The position numbers were made by a program, and so were the translations under genes. A stretch of DNA of 64,000 nucleotides from Paraspadella gotoi (taxonomy: Eukaryota > Chaetognatha), in the NCBI GenBank assembly GCA_051294375.1, contig CM119270.1:20916417-20980416 (forward strand). The letters run 5' to 3'. A model generated the notes under the pieces. The model saw only the letters and a list, made by a program, of their open reading frames with translations. It was not told the origin of the DNA and made no database searches. Positions 33,953-46,125 of the stretch are shown piece after piece (the stretch's first letter is position 1; every line of letters starts with the position of its first letter).

Positions 33953-36900
33953 TTCTCAGGATCGTTTCGCATGACATCTGAGAAAATCGAAAAGAAATGA
34001 ACAAAATGTACGGAATAAAATTAGAAGGAGATAAATATATATTTATCATTAACGATCCAGAGTGAGAACGCCTTTAAGCTAAAAATTAGGCTTAAAAATT
34101 TGTACTTGTATAAAAGAGTTGTAGAGTATAAATGCTTAAACACTCTTTTCTCTTGGTATTACTAATTAGTGATTACTATTACCATAGTTTTCTTTTTGAA
34201 CAACTTGAGCAAATAATGCTTTATCGGTTCACGATAAATTTAGCGCTAAGCTTCCAATCAAATGATTAATTAACTAATAATTATTAACTATTTAATTAAT
34301 TAAATAATAGTTACAACTTCCCATTACATTTACTTTACATTTCACATAAAAAAAGGAAAATCAAATAGTAAAACGTGTCTTTTGTTTTTTTCCATTAAAC
34401 ATATTTCCACTTTGACGATTCCGTCAAAACTTGATTTCCAGCTCCAATCAAACACAATTTCAATTGTGACTTCCACTCATTGGTAATTAATGTTTAAAGC
34501 TAAGGGAGGATGGACGGAAAGATGCATGGACGAATTTACAGACGGATGGACATCGTTTTTCTTTGTAAATTTTTTTATAAATCGATGTTTTTAAAATGAT
34601 TTGAGTGACTGACCGATCAAACTAGGGGTCGACCGACAGACCGACAAAGTGAATCATAGAACCGCATTCTGCTATAGCCGTTTTTCCGAAAGACTTTTTA
34701 GACAAAGCATAAGCCAAAGTATAATATTTAACCTTTAAACCAGGTTCGTGTGGAGTCATCAAGCGAATGATTCTCCATTTGCGTCAACTGAAGTCGATTT
34801 GGTTTCGCCAACATTGGCGGCGCAGTCGGCTGAAGATTGAAATATGAATTTTATTGATTACCAGTTCGACATTAAGGAGTCACAATTCACAATTCACTAT
34901 TCACAGATTCACACCTGTCCCCAGGAAGAAAACGAGGCGGCGATCCGTGAGATCCACCACATCCAAAACTAAAGCAAAAAAAAACAATCATGATGAGCTG
35001 TTCTTTTTTCTTCAAAATCATTTGCAATTCGCAATATTTTTCTCGTTCGTGAATCATGCGCTTGCACGAATCAATATTGTAAATTGTTGAAAAAATCAAT
35101 TGCGAAGAAATTTAATCGTAGCAAAAATACCAAAAAATATAGTAGTAATTTTTTCCTGGGAAAAAGTATCATTAAATTAATAATAATTCATGAAGCGATA
35201 TGTACGATCTCAATTATTTTGTTGCAAAGCGATATTTTACAACATATAGATAACCGATCTGTTAAACACTCATTTTATCTATAATATATCTTATCATATT
35301 GATATTCATATATCAGGAGATCTGTTGTGCACTTTTTGGTATGTATTAATTATATGTATATTATTATTTATATATGACACGACTGCAGTTAACTGGCGAA
35401 ACCTACCCACTGCAATTTTTAGCACATTTTTATATCTGTGGCCACTCTGAGGTGAATAATAAAACTCTTAAAAAAACAAATTAAAAAAAAAATATTTGGA
35501 GATTGCCCTATATACATCGAGGCCGTTGGCAACTCTGCAAGAGAAAACCTTTACGAGTATTTTCAAAAAAAAAACAAATTTAATCATTTTTTTTCTGGAA
35601 ATTCTGAATAGGTTTGCTTCGATGTTATGGAATACGCGCCAAACGCATTAAAACAATGTGGCGAAAGCATCGAGAACACTCGTGGATATGAACGGCGGAA
35701 GGGGGAGGTGTGAGAAGTGAGTAAAAGTGAGACAGAAGGGGAGAGGGTGAAAGTGATATGTAATAGTTAGTCACTCACCGAGACACGTTTAAACTCATTT
35801 TTTTTTCTTCGGATTCTTCGTGAAGACCTGAAAAAAAATAGCGTCGGGATAAAAAAACACATTATTATTTTTTACTATAGCACAGAGTGGACACTCAAGA
35901 ACAAAAAAATTTGGTATGAATGATCGAACAAGGAGATTTAGATGTGAAGATATGTAGATGACTAACTAGTAAACAAAATTATTTTGTTTCATTTTTGTTC
36001 TCGTCGCGAGACAGAAATAAGTGAAAAACAGATATATTTGTATAATATTCTTATAAAATGGAAATTTTTGAAAATAGATTTTTTTAAAACTTTTAATTAA
36101 GATCAGATTTTTTTATAAAAAGTTGAATCAAAAATATAAAACAAGTTATCACAAATTCTGTCATCTTCAGCGTTTAAATTTAAATGTAAAAAGGTAAAAT
36201 TTTATGATTTTTTATTTTCTGCTAGTAGAAACTATATATGTTAAAACGTTTTAGTCATTTTTTGTAATCCAAATATGAATATTATATAAATATTTTATAA
36301 AGTTTTTTTTTAGTTTTTAAGACAAATTCAAATCTGTTCTTAAAAATAAAAAAAAAATTATTTTGAAAATTTTAACGATTTATAAGGATATTACTACATT
36401 AAATAATTGAATTTATATACTGGTATGCTAAAAAGATTTTTAAAAAGGATTTAAAATTTATTAACTACATGTCCATAAGCAGCAAAAAAATAATGTTCAA
36501 TCACTCAACTTTCATAACTCCACTCTACTATGCACGATTGTTAATATAATTTAACAATGATTATTGACATAACATTTCTCTAAACTTTTATTTATTCCAA
36601 AAAAATTGATTGATTTCCAAAAAAAAAGACAAAAAAAAGGAGATTTTCTTTCTCTCTCTCTCTCTTTTGTCACAAAATTGACATTTTTGAAATGAGAAAA
36701 GAGAAAAAAAGGGGAAATAAAAAAGGATTGGAATATTTGAATGCTTCGGCTCGCGAGCGAAGTGAGTCGTGGATTGGTGGACATTAGCAAAAGTCCATCA
36801 GATCTTGTCCAGTATTGCTTTTTCGTTCCGTGGACTGAATTCCGAAAGAGAGAGAGAAGGGCCACGACGAGAAAATGATAAGAATTCAAAATGTGGAATC

Positions 36901-37667
36901 GAACCTTTAAAATTCTGGAAACGATACTGCGGCTCTTGCTTGTTGTGGCACAGAAACCATGGAATATTTCGCTTGGCAAGCAATTTGTCCCGAGCGCGAC
37001 ATCAAGTTGAAACCAATAACCAAGCCATAAATAAAAGAAAGAAAAAAGAAAGAAAAGAGAATTGAAAATCAGAGATGAGGAGATTCAATATATTCAATAT
37101 TCAATATATTCAATATTATCAATCAAAATTAATTAAAAATTCAAGATTCTTGCATAAAACTAAGATTCGATATGTGTCAACAAAATTTGGGAAAAATAAA
37201 ATATCTGCAAATCAAAATGTGTAACTTGTGATGTTTGCAACGAGATAGTGAATATGTAATATTATTGCCGATTAATTAAATATTAAAAACTAAAAAAGTA
37301 TTAGTTATTACGAGTTGGAACAACTGAAGGAAACGAAAAGAAAAACAGATTTGTCTAAAGAGAAATTGAAAGAACGGAAAGAGAACGCGCGAACAAAAGA
37401 AGTTGAAAACAAAGAGAGAGAGAGAGAGAGACGAGAGACGAGAGAGAGAGAGAGAGACGAGAGAAGAGAGAGAGGAGAGAGAGCCGGGAGAGAGAGGCAA
37501 AAGAGAGTTGAAAAACAAAGAGAGATTGGTGACCGAGCCACGCCAAGATTTAGTCACGAGCCACGCCCAATTATTTGACCAAAAGCGGATGAGACGTAAG
37601 GATCATGTCAAGAAAACTAGGACAGAATCGAAATATCTCACTTCGAACAAGAAGAGGATGAAAAATG

Positions 37668-37671
37668 AGAG

Positions 37672-37741
<70 letters not shown>

Positions 37742-37746
37742 AGAGA
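37668..37746. repeat. (GA)n microsatellite
   Basis: Mirror of the CT tract at 27871; a degenerate GA tract also lies at 37409-37500. Confidence 0.9.
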
Positions 37747-38414
37747 CATTTCCATCGTGGTGGAAATTCTCTATCCAAATTTCCGTCTGCTCGTCTCGAC
37801 GAAATTTCTCTCCTTTTAACCAACGCGACTCGCAACTTTTTTTTTAGATTCGCGTCTCGTTTTTTTTTTTTTTTTTTTTTTACGCTCGTTGGCCGACGCG
37901 TCGACAAGCCGAACAACCGATGGCGACAGAAAGAGGTCAACGTTGTTTAAAAACTAAAACTCATATGATTCATATGATTTAACTAAACTTTTCTAAATAC
38001 TAATCACATCGTAACTCATTGTGAGATATGCAAATTATTTTGATTTCATGAAATAAGGTATTTCCTTTCACGTTGTGAAATGTCTTTTAAAGGCAATTCA
38101 TCCCATCTTTTTCAAATGTGAATTTTGACACTCCGAATAACAGATGGAACATTCTCTCTTGCGACCAAGCGGTCTTGGTTCACGCCCATTAGTATCATAT
38201 TGCCAATGTGCATGAACGATATTAAAAACCTAGCACTTAACATTAGTAACTAATATCTAGCGATATTTTTTTTTTAAACGAATCATTTTCTAAGATTTGA
38301 CAAATATTAGAAACTCGCTGCTTGGTCGGCGCTCATTCGTCTCGACCGAAAGCTGCCGCATAAATTTGGCCGACAACCCGACAGGATTCCGCTGCGCTTG
38401 TTTTCACGTGTGTA

Positions 38415-38441
38415 GAGAGAGAGAGAGAGATGAGAGAGAGA

Positions 38442-38489
<48 letters not shown>

Positions 38490-38490
38490 C
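38415..38490. repeat. (GA)n microsatellite
   Basis: GA tract with ATGAG and AAGAG interruptions. It occupies the place that is a gap in the left arm (27041-27209). Confidence 0.9.
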
Positions 38491-38534
38491 TGGGCTTTTT
38501 CGTACCTCTGGCACCAAATATGAGGAGATTAGTG

Positions 38535-38930
38535 GACAATGATGAGCGGAGGGATGAGAAGGAGAACATAATATGTACGGAGAGATGAGAAGGAGAACTA
38601 ATATATGGACGGAGGGATGAGAAGGAGAACATAAGAGGACAGAGGTGGATGAGAAGGAGAACATAAGATGGACGGAGGGATGAGAAGAAGAACAATAAGA
38701 TGGTCGGAGGGATGAGAAGGAGACAATAATGATGCGACAGAGAGATGAGAAGGAGAACATAAGATCGACGAAGGGATGAGAAGGAGAACAATATTATGGA
38801 CGGAGGGATGAGAAGGAGAACATATTATGGACGGAGGGATGAGAAGGAGAACATAAGATGAAGACGGGGATGAGAAGCAATTGGCGAGGGATGAAAAGAG
38901 AACATAAGATTGAGCGGAGGATCGACCCTT
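38535..38930 (-). repeat. ~32-bp minisatellite (right arm)
   Basis: About twelve copies of GGAGGGATGAGAAGGAGAAC followed by ATAAGATGGAC, the reverse complement of the array at 26505-27040. Confidence 0.9.
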
Positions 38931-39734
38931 GGATGGAAATTGGGGAGTTGTGGTGAAAGGAGAGCATTGTAAAGTGAAAGTCGCCGCATTTAGGTTAAGT
39001 GAGTGAAAAATGGGGAGGCGCAGAGGAACATGGCTATTAGTGGCGCTTCTGTGGCTTTTTTCAATCTATTGTGGAATCCGAAAAAGATAGTTTTGTGGCT
39101 ATAATCAAGCGGATAGACATGTGTTAACGTTAATTTTAATTAGACATCGTAAAATATATATTCATGGAATCAAATCTTTTTTATGACGTCAACATTTTAT
39201 TACGGACGTAACCCTAACATTTGATGTTGTTGTTGTAATTTGTTGTTGTTGATGTTTGTTGTTTGTAACGCACTTTCGCAAAATTTGTGGGAAAAAATAA
39301 AAACAAAAGGGAAATAAATGAGTCGAGCGAGACAGATAATTCTGGCTAATCAAGAAAGAGCTTAGGGTTTCGCCAAAGGGAGTAAGTTTTAGTTTTCGAA
39401 AGATTTATAATTTTTTTTATTATATCATGCGCAATTAAAAAGAGATAGATTACTTTACGATGAGATTGTGAATATTAATTCGTGAGTCAGATAAAATGAT
39501 CAAAACGCGCTTTCCTCATATTCACGCGATTAACAAGAACATATAATCCGCAGTGGAGAAACGAGATAATGGATACCTTTGCTTTATCTCATCTCAATCA
39601 TTCCACTGGTATATATCTAATCAGGGGCGCGTGGACTTTTAAGGATCAACAACAGCGCGTGTCATTTTATTCGTTTCATTAAATTGGTACAACCAGTAAA
39701 AAAACTTAACGATTTCACTTAATAAATAAGCCAT

Positions 39735-39950
39735 TGTGACGGAACAACCACAACACGCAACCTCCGGGTCAAACCATTGACCTTACTTTAACCTTACCCT
39801 CGCATCGTTTTCCCCCAGTCCTTATGGTCAAACCTGACCTTGTAATACCATTGTTATAGACTTAGCATCTGAGCCTTTTCATTGTCTATCGTTACTATTT
39901 ACTTGTTGAAGAATAAATCATTCTTACTCTGAAAACTTGTTCCGTCCACA
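39735..39950 (+). repeat. 5' LTR
   Basis: Begins TGTGACGGAAC and ends GTTCCGTCCACA, imperfect inverted ends with TG...CA termini. AATAAA lies at 39912-39917. A TGGTGAGCCCGTGA sequence starts two bases after it, as expected of a tRNA primer-binding site. Confidence 0.7.
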
Positions 39951-42900
39951 CGTGGTGAGCCCGTGAAAAACCAAACAACAAAAAAAAAACAAAAAAAAAC
40001 AAAAACAAAAAACTCTCTCAATTCATTACCTCTTCTCTCTCCTTGGATGTCACGCCGTACCGAGCATCTTTCGTCCTCCATCGCCTCGCGACGAAGAGAA
40101 GAGACATATGCAGTAACGACGCGCAATGCCTCTCATGTCCGACGGCGCGGCCACGACGAACAGCGTTCCACGACGCCGCCCCCTCCCACATCCCACAACA
40201 TCTCTCGAAAAATAAAATTGAAAAAAACTTTTTTCAACATGTTTGTACGACTAGGGTGAATGAAAAACCTCCGCCTCAATCACTGAGAGACCTAATCCTC
40301 CGTTCAGCCCGACGCAAGCACCGCGTCAACGGAATTTGCCTCCCAGCGCGGTAAGACAATGGCGCCGGCGACGCCGCCCGGCCCCTCGCCCTCCATCCGA
40401 CGCCCCTACAAGAAGACGGAATCCAAAACTCGACGTTCTTTTTGTACCCCGACACATGAAGAGTGTTCGGACCACACCTCCGTGGAATTCGGCGCCACCG
40501 GCGAGTTGTCACCTAATCCGGCGGAGAGAAGAAGGCGCAAATTCTCAGTTGCCGATTCCCCAATCTCACGCCACCGGCTAAGATCCTCAAACCGCCGCTT
40601 GCGCCAAATTGTACGCAAAGAGGTCCAACGATCCCAGCAGCCAACCCTCGGGTCCGCCCATCTGAAAACGACAGATATATGGCTGAAGATGCCAACAAGG
40701 CGCGACTGCAAAGGCACAAGTTTGAAGATGACGTCATTCGACAACGGTAGCGTCACTCCTTCTTCAACACCTTTCGTGCCAAATCTGACGCCGTTCCTCG
40801 AAGGCCTCACCGGATCGACAACATATCAAAGGCCGCCATCTGGCTGCCTCCCTCCTCAGAGCGTGAGAGAACACGCCGTCGGGAGGGACAAAGAAGTGCC
40901 CGTCGACATTCGCCAAAGACGCTGAACGCACGTTTTCCTTCGCTTAACTGTGTCAGACTCCGCAGCACCGTGACTCGTGTCGCGCGCTCCACACATCCGG
41001 TACGCCGTTTCATCCTCCATCGAGCGTCACAGGTGGACGACGCCACTGGAAACGGGCGCCAATGAATCAACTGACGCCGACGATGCCTCTTTCTCTTACG
41101 CTAACCGCAGGTCCGAACGACCGCCGCCAAGCGCGCTGCATCGCAACCGCTCCATTTTCTCTAGCAAGCACGGCAACCGGCCACGCCAGCGCACGCCTAG
41201 CAAACAGCGACCGCACCAATCTTGACGCCCCCGATCCCCTCAGTCACCGCGAACCGCCTATGGGTGAATCCAAGTGTTCCTCATTTCACTTAACAACGGC
41301 ACCAACGACTTTCCAAAATGGGCCATGCGACACTAGACCGAGATGGCCGACCATGCCCAGACTGGCGCCGTCAAACCGCCAACGCCGGCCGCGCTAGTCG
41401 CCATCGGCGAGTCGACCCGGCCAAAACTCGACTCTAAACTCCTTTCTCCCGTGCGCGCGATCCCGGACGCCGGCCTGTGAGTGGCGGTCGTCGGACGGTG
41501 CTGCTCGGGAGGCGACTCTCATACCCGCCTCTGCCAGCTGACCGCCGCTTCCGACGTAAATGCAAAATCCTGCCGCCCGTCGAAAGGCGCACGGCCGACG
41601 CTACCCGCCGCCGACCAACGCTCCCGCCACTCGTCAGCTCTTAGCTGCAAGTCGAACACGAGATCCGAATCGAACTTATTTTGAGACATTCGAGAACTGG
41701 ATGGGCATTGCGACTTGGGTGTGAAAACCGCTGCTGTTTCTTAACCATATTCTCGTCGATTAACATTGCGACGTCGCCAACGCTCCCTATTCTCGGGCGC
41801 CGACCTTCCTGATGGCAGAATCTCGTATGGCGCCGCAATCACCAACGCCGTATCCCTTCGCCATCGACCTCGAATAGCGAACTATATGGTATCATCTGGC
41901 GTGGCATAATTTGCCACACGGACTCCGCCTCAGCCACGTGAGTGCCGCGTCCTCCCGTGTTTTACTACCGTCGCGATGGCCTAACTTCCGTGTCGCTTCA
42001 TTGGACGAATAGGCCGACCGGAGAACTTGACGAGAACTTGCGTTCTTATAAGAACTCGGGCGACCGCCGCACGGCATGGCGTACAAGATCACTCAGCAAG
42101 AGTACACCCCGAACGAAGGTCCGCCCGTCTATCGCGCCGCGCCTCGCACGAGCCTCGCCCAACATCGCTACCGTGCAAGACGTGCCAGCTGCCGATAAGG
42201 CCGAGGTTCCAGAAGATGTGGAAACTCCGAGATCATCCGCTGCGCTGCAACACTTCGCGAATACTTAGCAGTCTTCCGGGCACGTGTCGACCGCGTTGCC
42301 ACGTCACTCGGAAAAAGATGACCCAGACGGCGCTATGCATCTCTCGACCAGGAGTCTTCACACAAATATCCTACACACTGCGGCGACTACCGGCGGCCTC
42401 AGTATGGGGCGGTCACGGTTCGCGCGATGCACCGCTACTTCCGGTACATTCCGCCATCTGATGCGACTTTAACGCCGACGTTCGCCGGAAGACGCGTTGT
42501 TCTCAACAGATCGACTATGATGGCAAAGGGTATCCATGCAGATGCCCTGTTAGCAACCAAGGAAGATTCGTCATAAAACGGCCTCAATCACTCACGCGTT
42601 TGCGACCTTTACGAGTTTGCTCTGCCACTTCGGCTGGAAGAATGCTGGCCAGGACTTCAGGCATGATGGATCAAGGTCCTTGTGATGCTCGGTGCATTTA
42701 CCCCGACAGATCTTTCGTTTATTGTAGACGACTCTCGCCTCGGTCGTCATCTCCACTCTCGCCATGTAAGGTAAACACCAGAGGACCTCAAGACGTGGTC
42801 CTGCAACGCCCTCGCGAGCAACCGAGGGCCTCAGTCGTCAATCGCGACCTAAGTCGCGTCTTCGGACGCCTCCAGCCTGGAGTGTCCTGCTACACCGTCG

Positions 42901-43158
42901 ACAAAGATGGCCGTCCAGCCCTCCTTTTCCGGCCAAAAGTAGTAGCCCGCTGTCGCTGTGAAATGCAACGCCTATTCCGTTAAGGAACTGCAAACGCTTC
43001 CGTCGGAGGTTTTTAATTTATTACCGCGTATTCCAGTCCTACACGCCGCCGACTATCTCGAATCCGCTCCTTGAAGAATTTAACTTCCGCGGAAAACCGC
43101 GCGTAGGCGCTCAAGGTGGAGAGGCGCCACAAGACGCCGCGTACTCGTCCCTTTCACC
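39735..43158 (+). mobile_element. Ty3/Gypsy-type LTR retrotransposon, 5' part, frame-broken
   Basis: A 216-bp LTR is followed by a primer-binding-like site and GC-rich coding DNA that runs to a gap. Recognisable pol pieces occur in the expected order but in different frames: a retropepsin-end PILG (41786-41797), RT finger CGDYR (42379-42393), the catalytic IVDD (42721-42732), and the RT/RNase H connection HAADYLESAP (43042-43071). Gag is not resolved. Frame changes every few dozen bases through single-base indels while motifs remain, which points to raw-read error rather than to slow decay. RNase H, integrase and the 3' LTR are not in this contig. Ty3/Gypsy is supported by the order protease-RT and the RT motifs; the closer clade is not resolved. 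Confidence 0.75.
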
Positions 43159-43183
43159 NNNNNNNNNNNNNNNNNNNNNNNNN

Positions 43184-43615
43184 TCTTCTTTCTTTCTCAA
43201 CAAGATGTAAGTTTGTCTTTTTACTTTGACTTTCGTCTTATACATGATCCTTTGTCTTAGTTTATCTTCGTAATTAATTAATTTTAATTTTAATTTTAAT
43301 TTTTGATATTGAAATAATAAGAGACCATTTGAGAGAGAAATCAATAGATCGACATAATACAGAGAGAGAGTGGATGACAGTAAAATAAAAAATAAGAATG
43401 AGATAAGGAAAAAAAAAATTAGTATAAAGAATGTAGTCGGGCATTTCACATTCAGTCGTGACCCGGTGAGTAATCTCATCAACTCATGACAATTAGGTAC
43501 CGAAATCGATCACAAATGGTGCCTACCCTGCGGGAAGCGTGAGGACGGACGTAAACCCCCTTAGGGGGCCTGGAAAACGCTCAGGCCTGAATCCAAGCCC
43601 AGGACCCGTTCCATG
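43184..43615. repeat. Second copy of 32326-32782 with SINE-like end
   Basis: Differs from 32326-32782 by a short deletion (the part around 32570-32640) and point changes. 43497-43615 is the fullest copy of the GTGCCTACCCTGCGGGAAGC SINE-like family. Confidence 0.75.
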
Positions 43616-43694
43616 GCTGCTAGAGGGATTTAGGAAGTAGCGGATTGCACAAGCACGAAACATTAACAGTCTGTTCCTTATCCCTTTCTTTCAG

Positions 43695-45286
43695 TCATTC
43701 CTCGATGCCGAGGAAACGTGGATCGTCTGACATGTACTCAGTCTGTATCGCGGAATGCAAAGTCGCACTGGGAAGTTATGAACAATGTCATGTCCCATGC
43801 TCCCGGGTAAGTCATGTCATGTCCCATGCTCCCGAGTAAGTCATGTCATGTCGATATTAACTTCATTGATTAAAAAAAAACAGTAACGGTAACAGCGTAA
43901 AAAGACCGGAACGCGGTAAACAAATAAAAACTACACTGATAACAAAAATATAGTAAAAAAATCTAAAATCAAAACTTATAACATTACTAAAATGTTAAAA
44001 AAAACTTCATAGAAAAAACTGTAAAAGCAAAAGTCAGTTACAAATTTAAAAAAAAAATGTTTAAAAAGTCAAATGCAAAAAAAGTCAAAGGATTAAAACG
44101 TTCAAAACGTTAAAAAAATTAAAAACAAAAATGTCATGTATAAAAAGGAAATAAACGTTAATAAAATGTTGAACTTAATATTTGAAACAAAAGATAAAAA
44201 CAAAAGAAAACGTTAAAGAGGACGTTTATTTCTTTAAATTTTTTAATTCTTTAAATTTCTTTAATTTTTTTTTTATTAATACCAAAAAACAGTATGACAA
44301 AACTCAGAAACAGCTATCAGTGTAAAAATATTAGAAAACGGTAAACAAGTAAAAACTAAACCATATTTCTTAAAATTTTTTTTTATTAATACCAAAAACA
44401 GTATTTATAAAATCAGAAACAGTAGCAGTGTAAAATACTAATACTAAAATATTTTGTTATATATATTTTTTTTATTAAAATCAAATGACAGAAAACGACA
44501 TAATGACACAATGACATAAATGACATAAAATGACGTAAATGACGTTATGACGTAATGACTAAAGGACTAAACATGACTAAACATGACCCAGACAATAAGC
44601 ATTGGACATTTGACTTAAAATGATATAAAATGACGTAAAAAAAGTAATGACATAATGATGTAATTACTAAATGACTAAACGTGACTAAAATGACATAATG
44701 ACATATTGACTAAAAAATATTCTGTTGTTAATATTTTAAGTATTTTAACGACAAAAAAATTAATTTTCTTGTTTTCAAAGTAAGCAATCGTTGCTGTATA
44801 AAATTTAGCGCGTAAAATCAATCTATAAAAACAATTATGACAACAAAATCAAAATATACTAAGTATGTACAACCAATATAAAATATTAAAGTAACGCAAT
44901 AAATAAGCTATCTTGTCCATAACTTTACCCACACTGTGTTATATGTATTCAAACTGAATTTCTACAATATGCAAACGAGATTTAGGAGCTCTGTAGTCGT
45001 ATACCGCTATATATTTACAGAAATTGCCAGAAACGATAAGTGATTTGTAACGCGAGAAGCCTTACAGTAACTTTACTGGGAGCCGACAACAAGTGTTTTG
45101 TAAAAATGAAAAATGTATATGCTGATTGTTCTTCTGTCAATTTTTTTCTTCTTTAAGTTCGCGACTGTGAAACGGAGTCTGAAGCGAAGCGCCTCTAGCG
45201 ACGAAATGCTCAACGAAGACGAATATCAAAACAAAAGGTCGGAAATCATCAGGAAAATCCAAAACTTATTGAACGCTCTCTATTGA
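43695..45286 (+). CDS. Secreted peptide precursor, last two exons
   Basis: Two exons: 43695-43806 (acceptor TTTCTTTCAG, donor GTAAGT, ends in phase 0) and 45158-45286 (acceptor TTCTTTAAG, stop TGA). The first reads PRKRGSSDMYSVCIAEC then KVALGSYEQCHVPCSR; the second begins FATVKRSLKR and ends SEIIRKIQNLLNALY. Dibasic sites (KR) before the Cys block and at three places after it are typical of prohormone-convertase cleavage. Four cysteines are spaced CX3C-X9-CX3C, a helical-hairpin type spacing. The C-terminal SEIIRKIQNLLNALY is an amphipathic helix without an amidation Gly. A signal-peptide exon must lie upstream and is not seen; the gap at 43159 and the repeats before 43600 may hide it. The pattern is reminiscent of part of eclosion hormone but lacks two cysteines, so I name no family. 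An intracellular CX3C protein is less likely given the KR sites. Confidence 0.5.
44480..44720. repeat. TGACATAA/TGACGTAA tandem in peptide-gene intron
   Basis: About twenty TGACATAA, TGACGTAA, TGACTAAA words at 8-12-base spacing inside the 1.35-kb intron. Several contain the bZIP half-site TGACGT. Confidence 0.6.
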
Positions 45287-46125
45287 TTTAGCTCAACTTT
45301 ATTGTCACATTTCGGACGAAGTAACTTTCCAAAAAAAAAAGAAGAAAAAGTCACTCAATTTGTACGGACAATTATGTATCAATTACTTCGAATCGTTCTG
45401 TATTTTTTAGCTTTTCCAATGTAGCTAAATTTACGATAACGCGAAATTATATATAAATTTGTCTTTGCGAATACACAGGTCCCTGCCCGTTTCTTTTATG
45501 ACGCATTAATTATAATTTTTGGTAATATTTTCTCTTTAAACATAGCGAGAGTAGTCAAAGAAATAGTTAAATATTTGGCTAAATAAACGAGACGGCAAAC
45601 GAAGAATGAAATAATGTCAAAAACTAGGTATTAAAGCTAATAAAAATAGGGTGAGGGTGAGAAAAGCTTTAAGAAGAAACGATTAAAAACCAGAAATTAT
45701 TGGGTTATAAAAACTAAAATCTGACAACAGGTTTTACCCTTAATAATAACGATTATTACATTTTTGCGGTTCGTTAGCTAAGGAGTTAGTAATGCCGAGT
45801 GGGATTTAATTTACCGTGGGAGAAATATATTAAAGAGTTTCGTGCTTTTGAGAACAAAGAGCACAATGATCATGGTTGATTAATTTTTAAGATGCAATAC
45901 TAACTACTAAATACTTATTTATTTAACAAAAAAAAATTAGTAGTATTCGTTTAAAATTGGTGCAACTAATACGAAAAAAATATCCGTTGATTATTATACT
46001 TGTATTATTCATGTTTTACCATTAAAATTGAATACAGAATTTAGTTAGTTAGTTTAGTTACAAGATAATATCGTAGCAAGATTCCGCAAGCTTTTAATCA
46101 AGCTTTTAATCAAGATTCAAGTCTA
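45287..46125. other. Peptide gene 3' flank, then AT-rich DNA
   Basis: AATAAA at 45582-45587 is a possible poly(A) signal. GCAAGCTTTTAATCAAG at 46087-46120 is a scrap of the dispersed family. A 654-base gap follows (46126-46779). Confidence 0.4.

Larger units (their letters stand above)
33955..39734. repeat. Large inverted repeat, right arm
   Basis: Reverse complement of 25705-32325 with frequent single-base insertions and deletions. It stops exactly where the LTR retrotransposon begins (39735). Confidence 0.85.

Noticed and set aside
40276-41070. Several minus-strand open frames of 70-130 codons
   Set aside because: Antisense frames in the GC-rich retrotransposon; only the plus strand carries ordered pol motifs.
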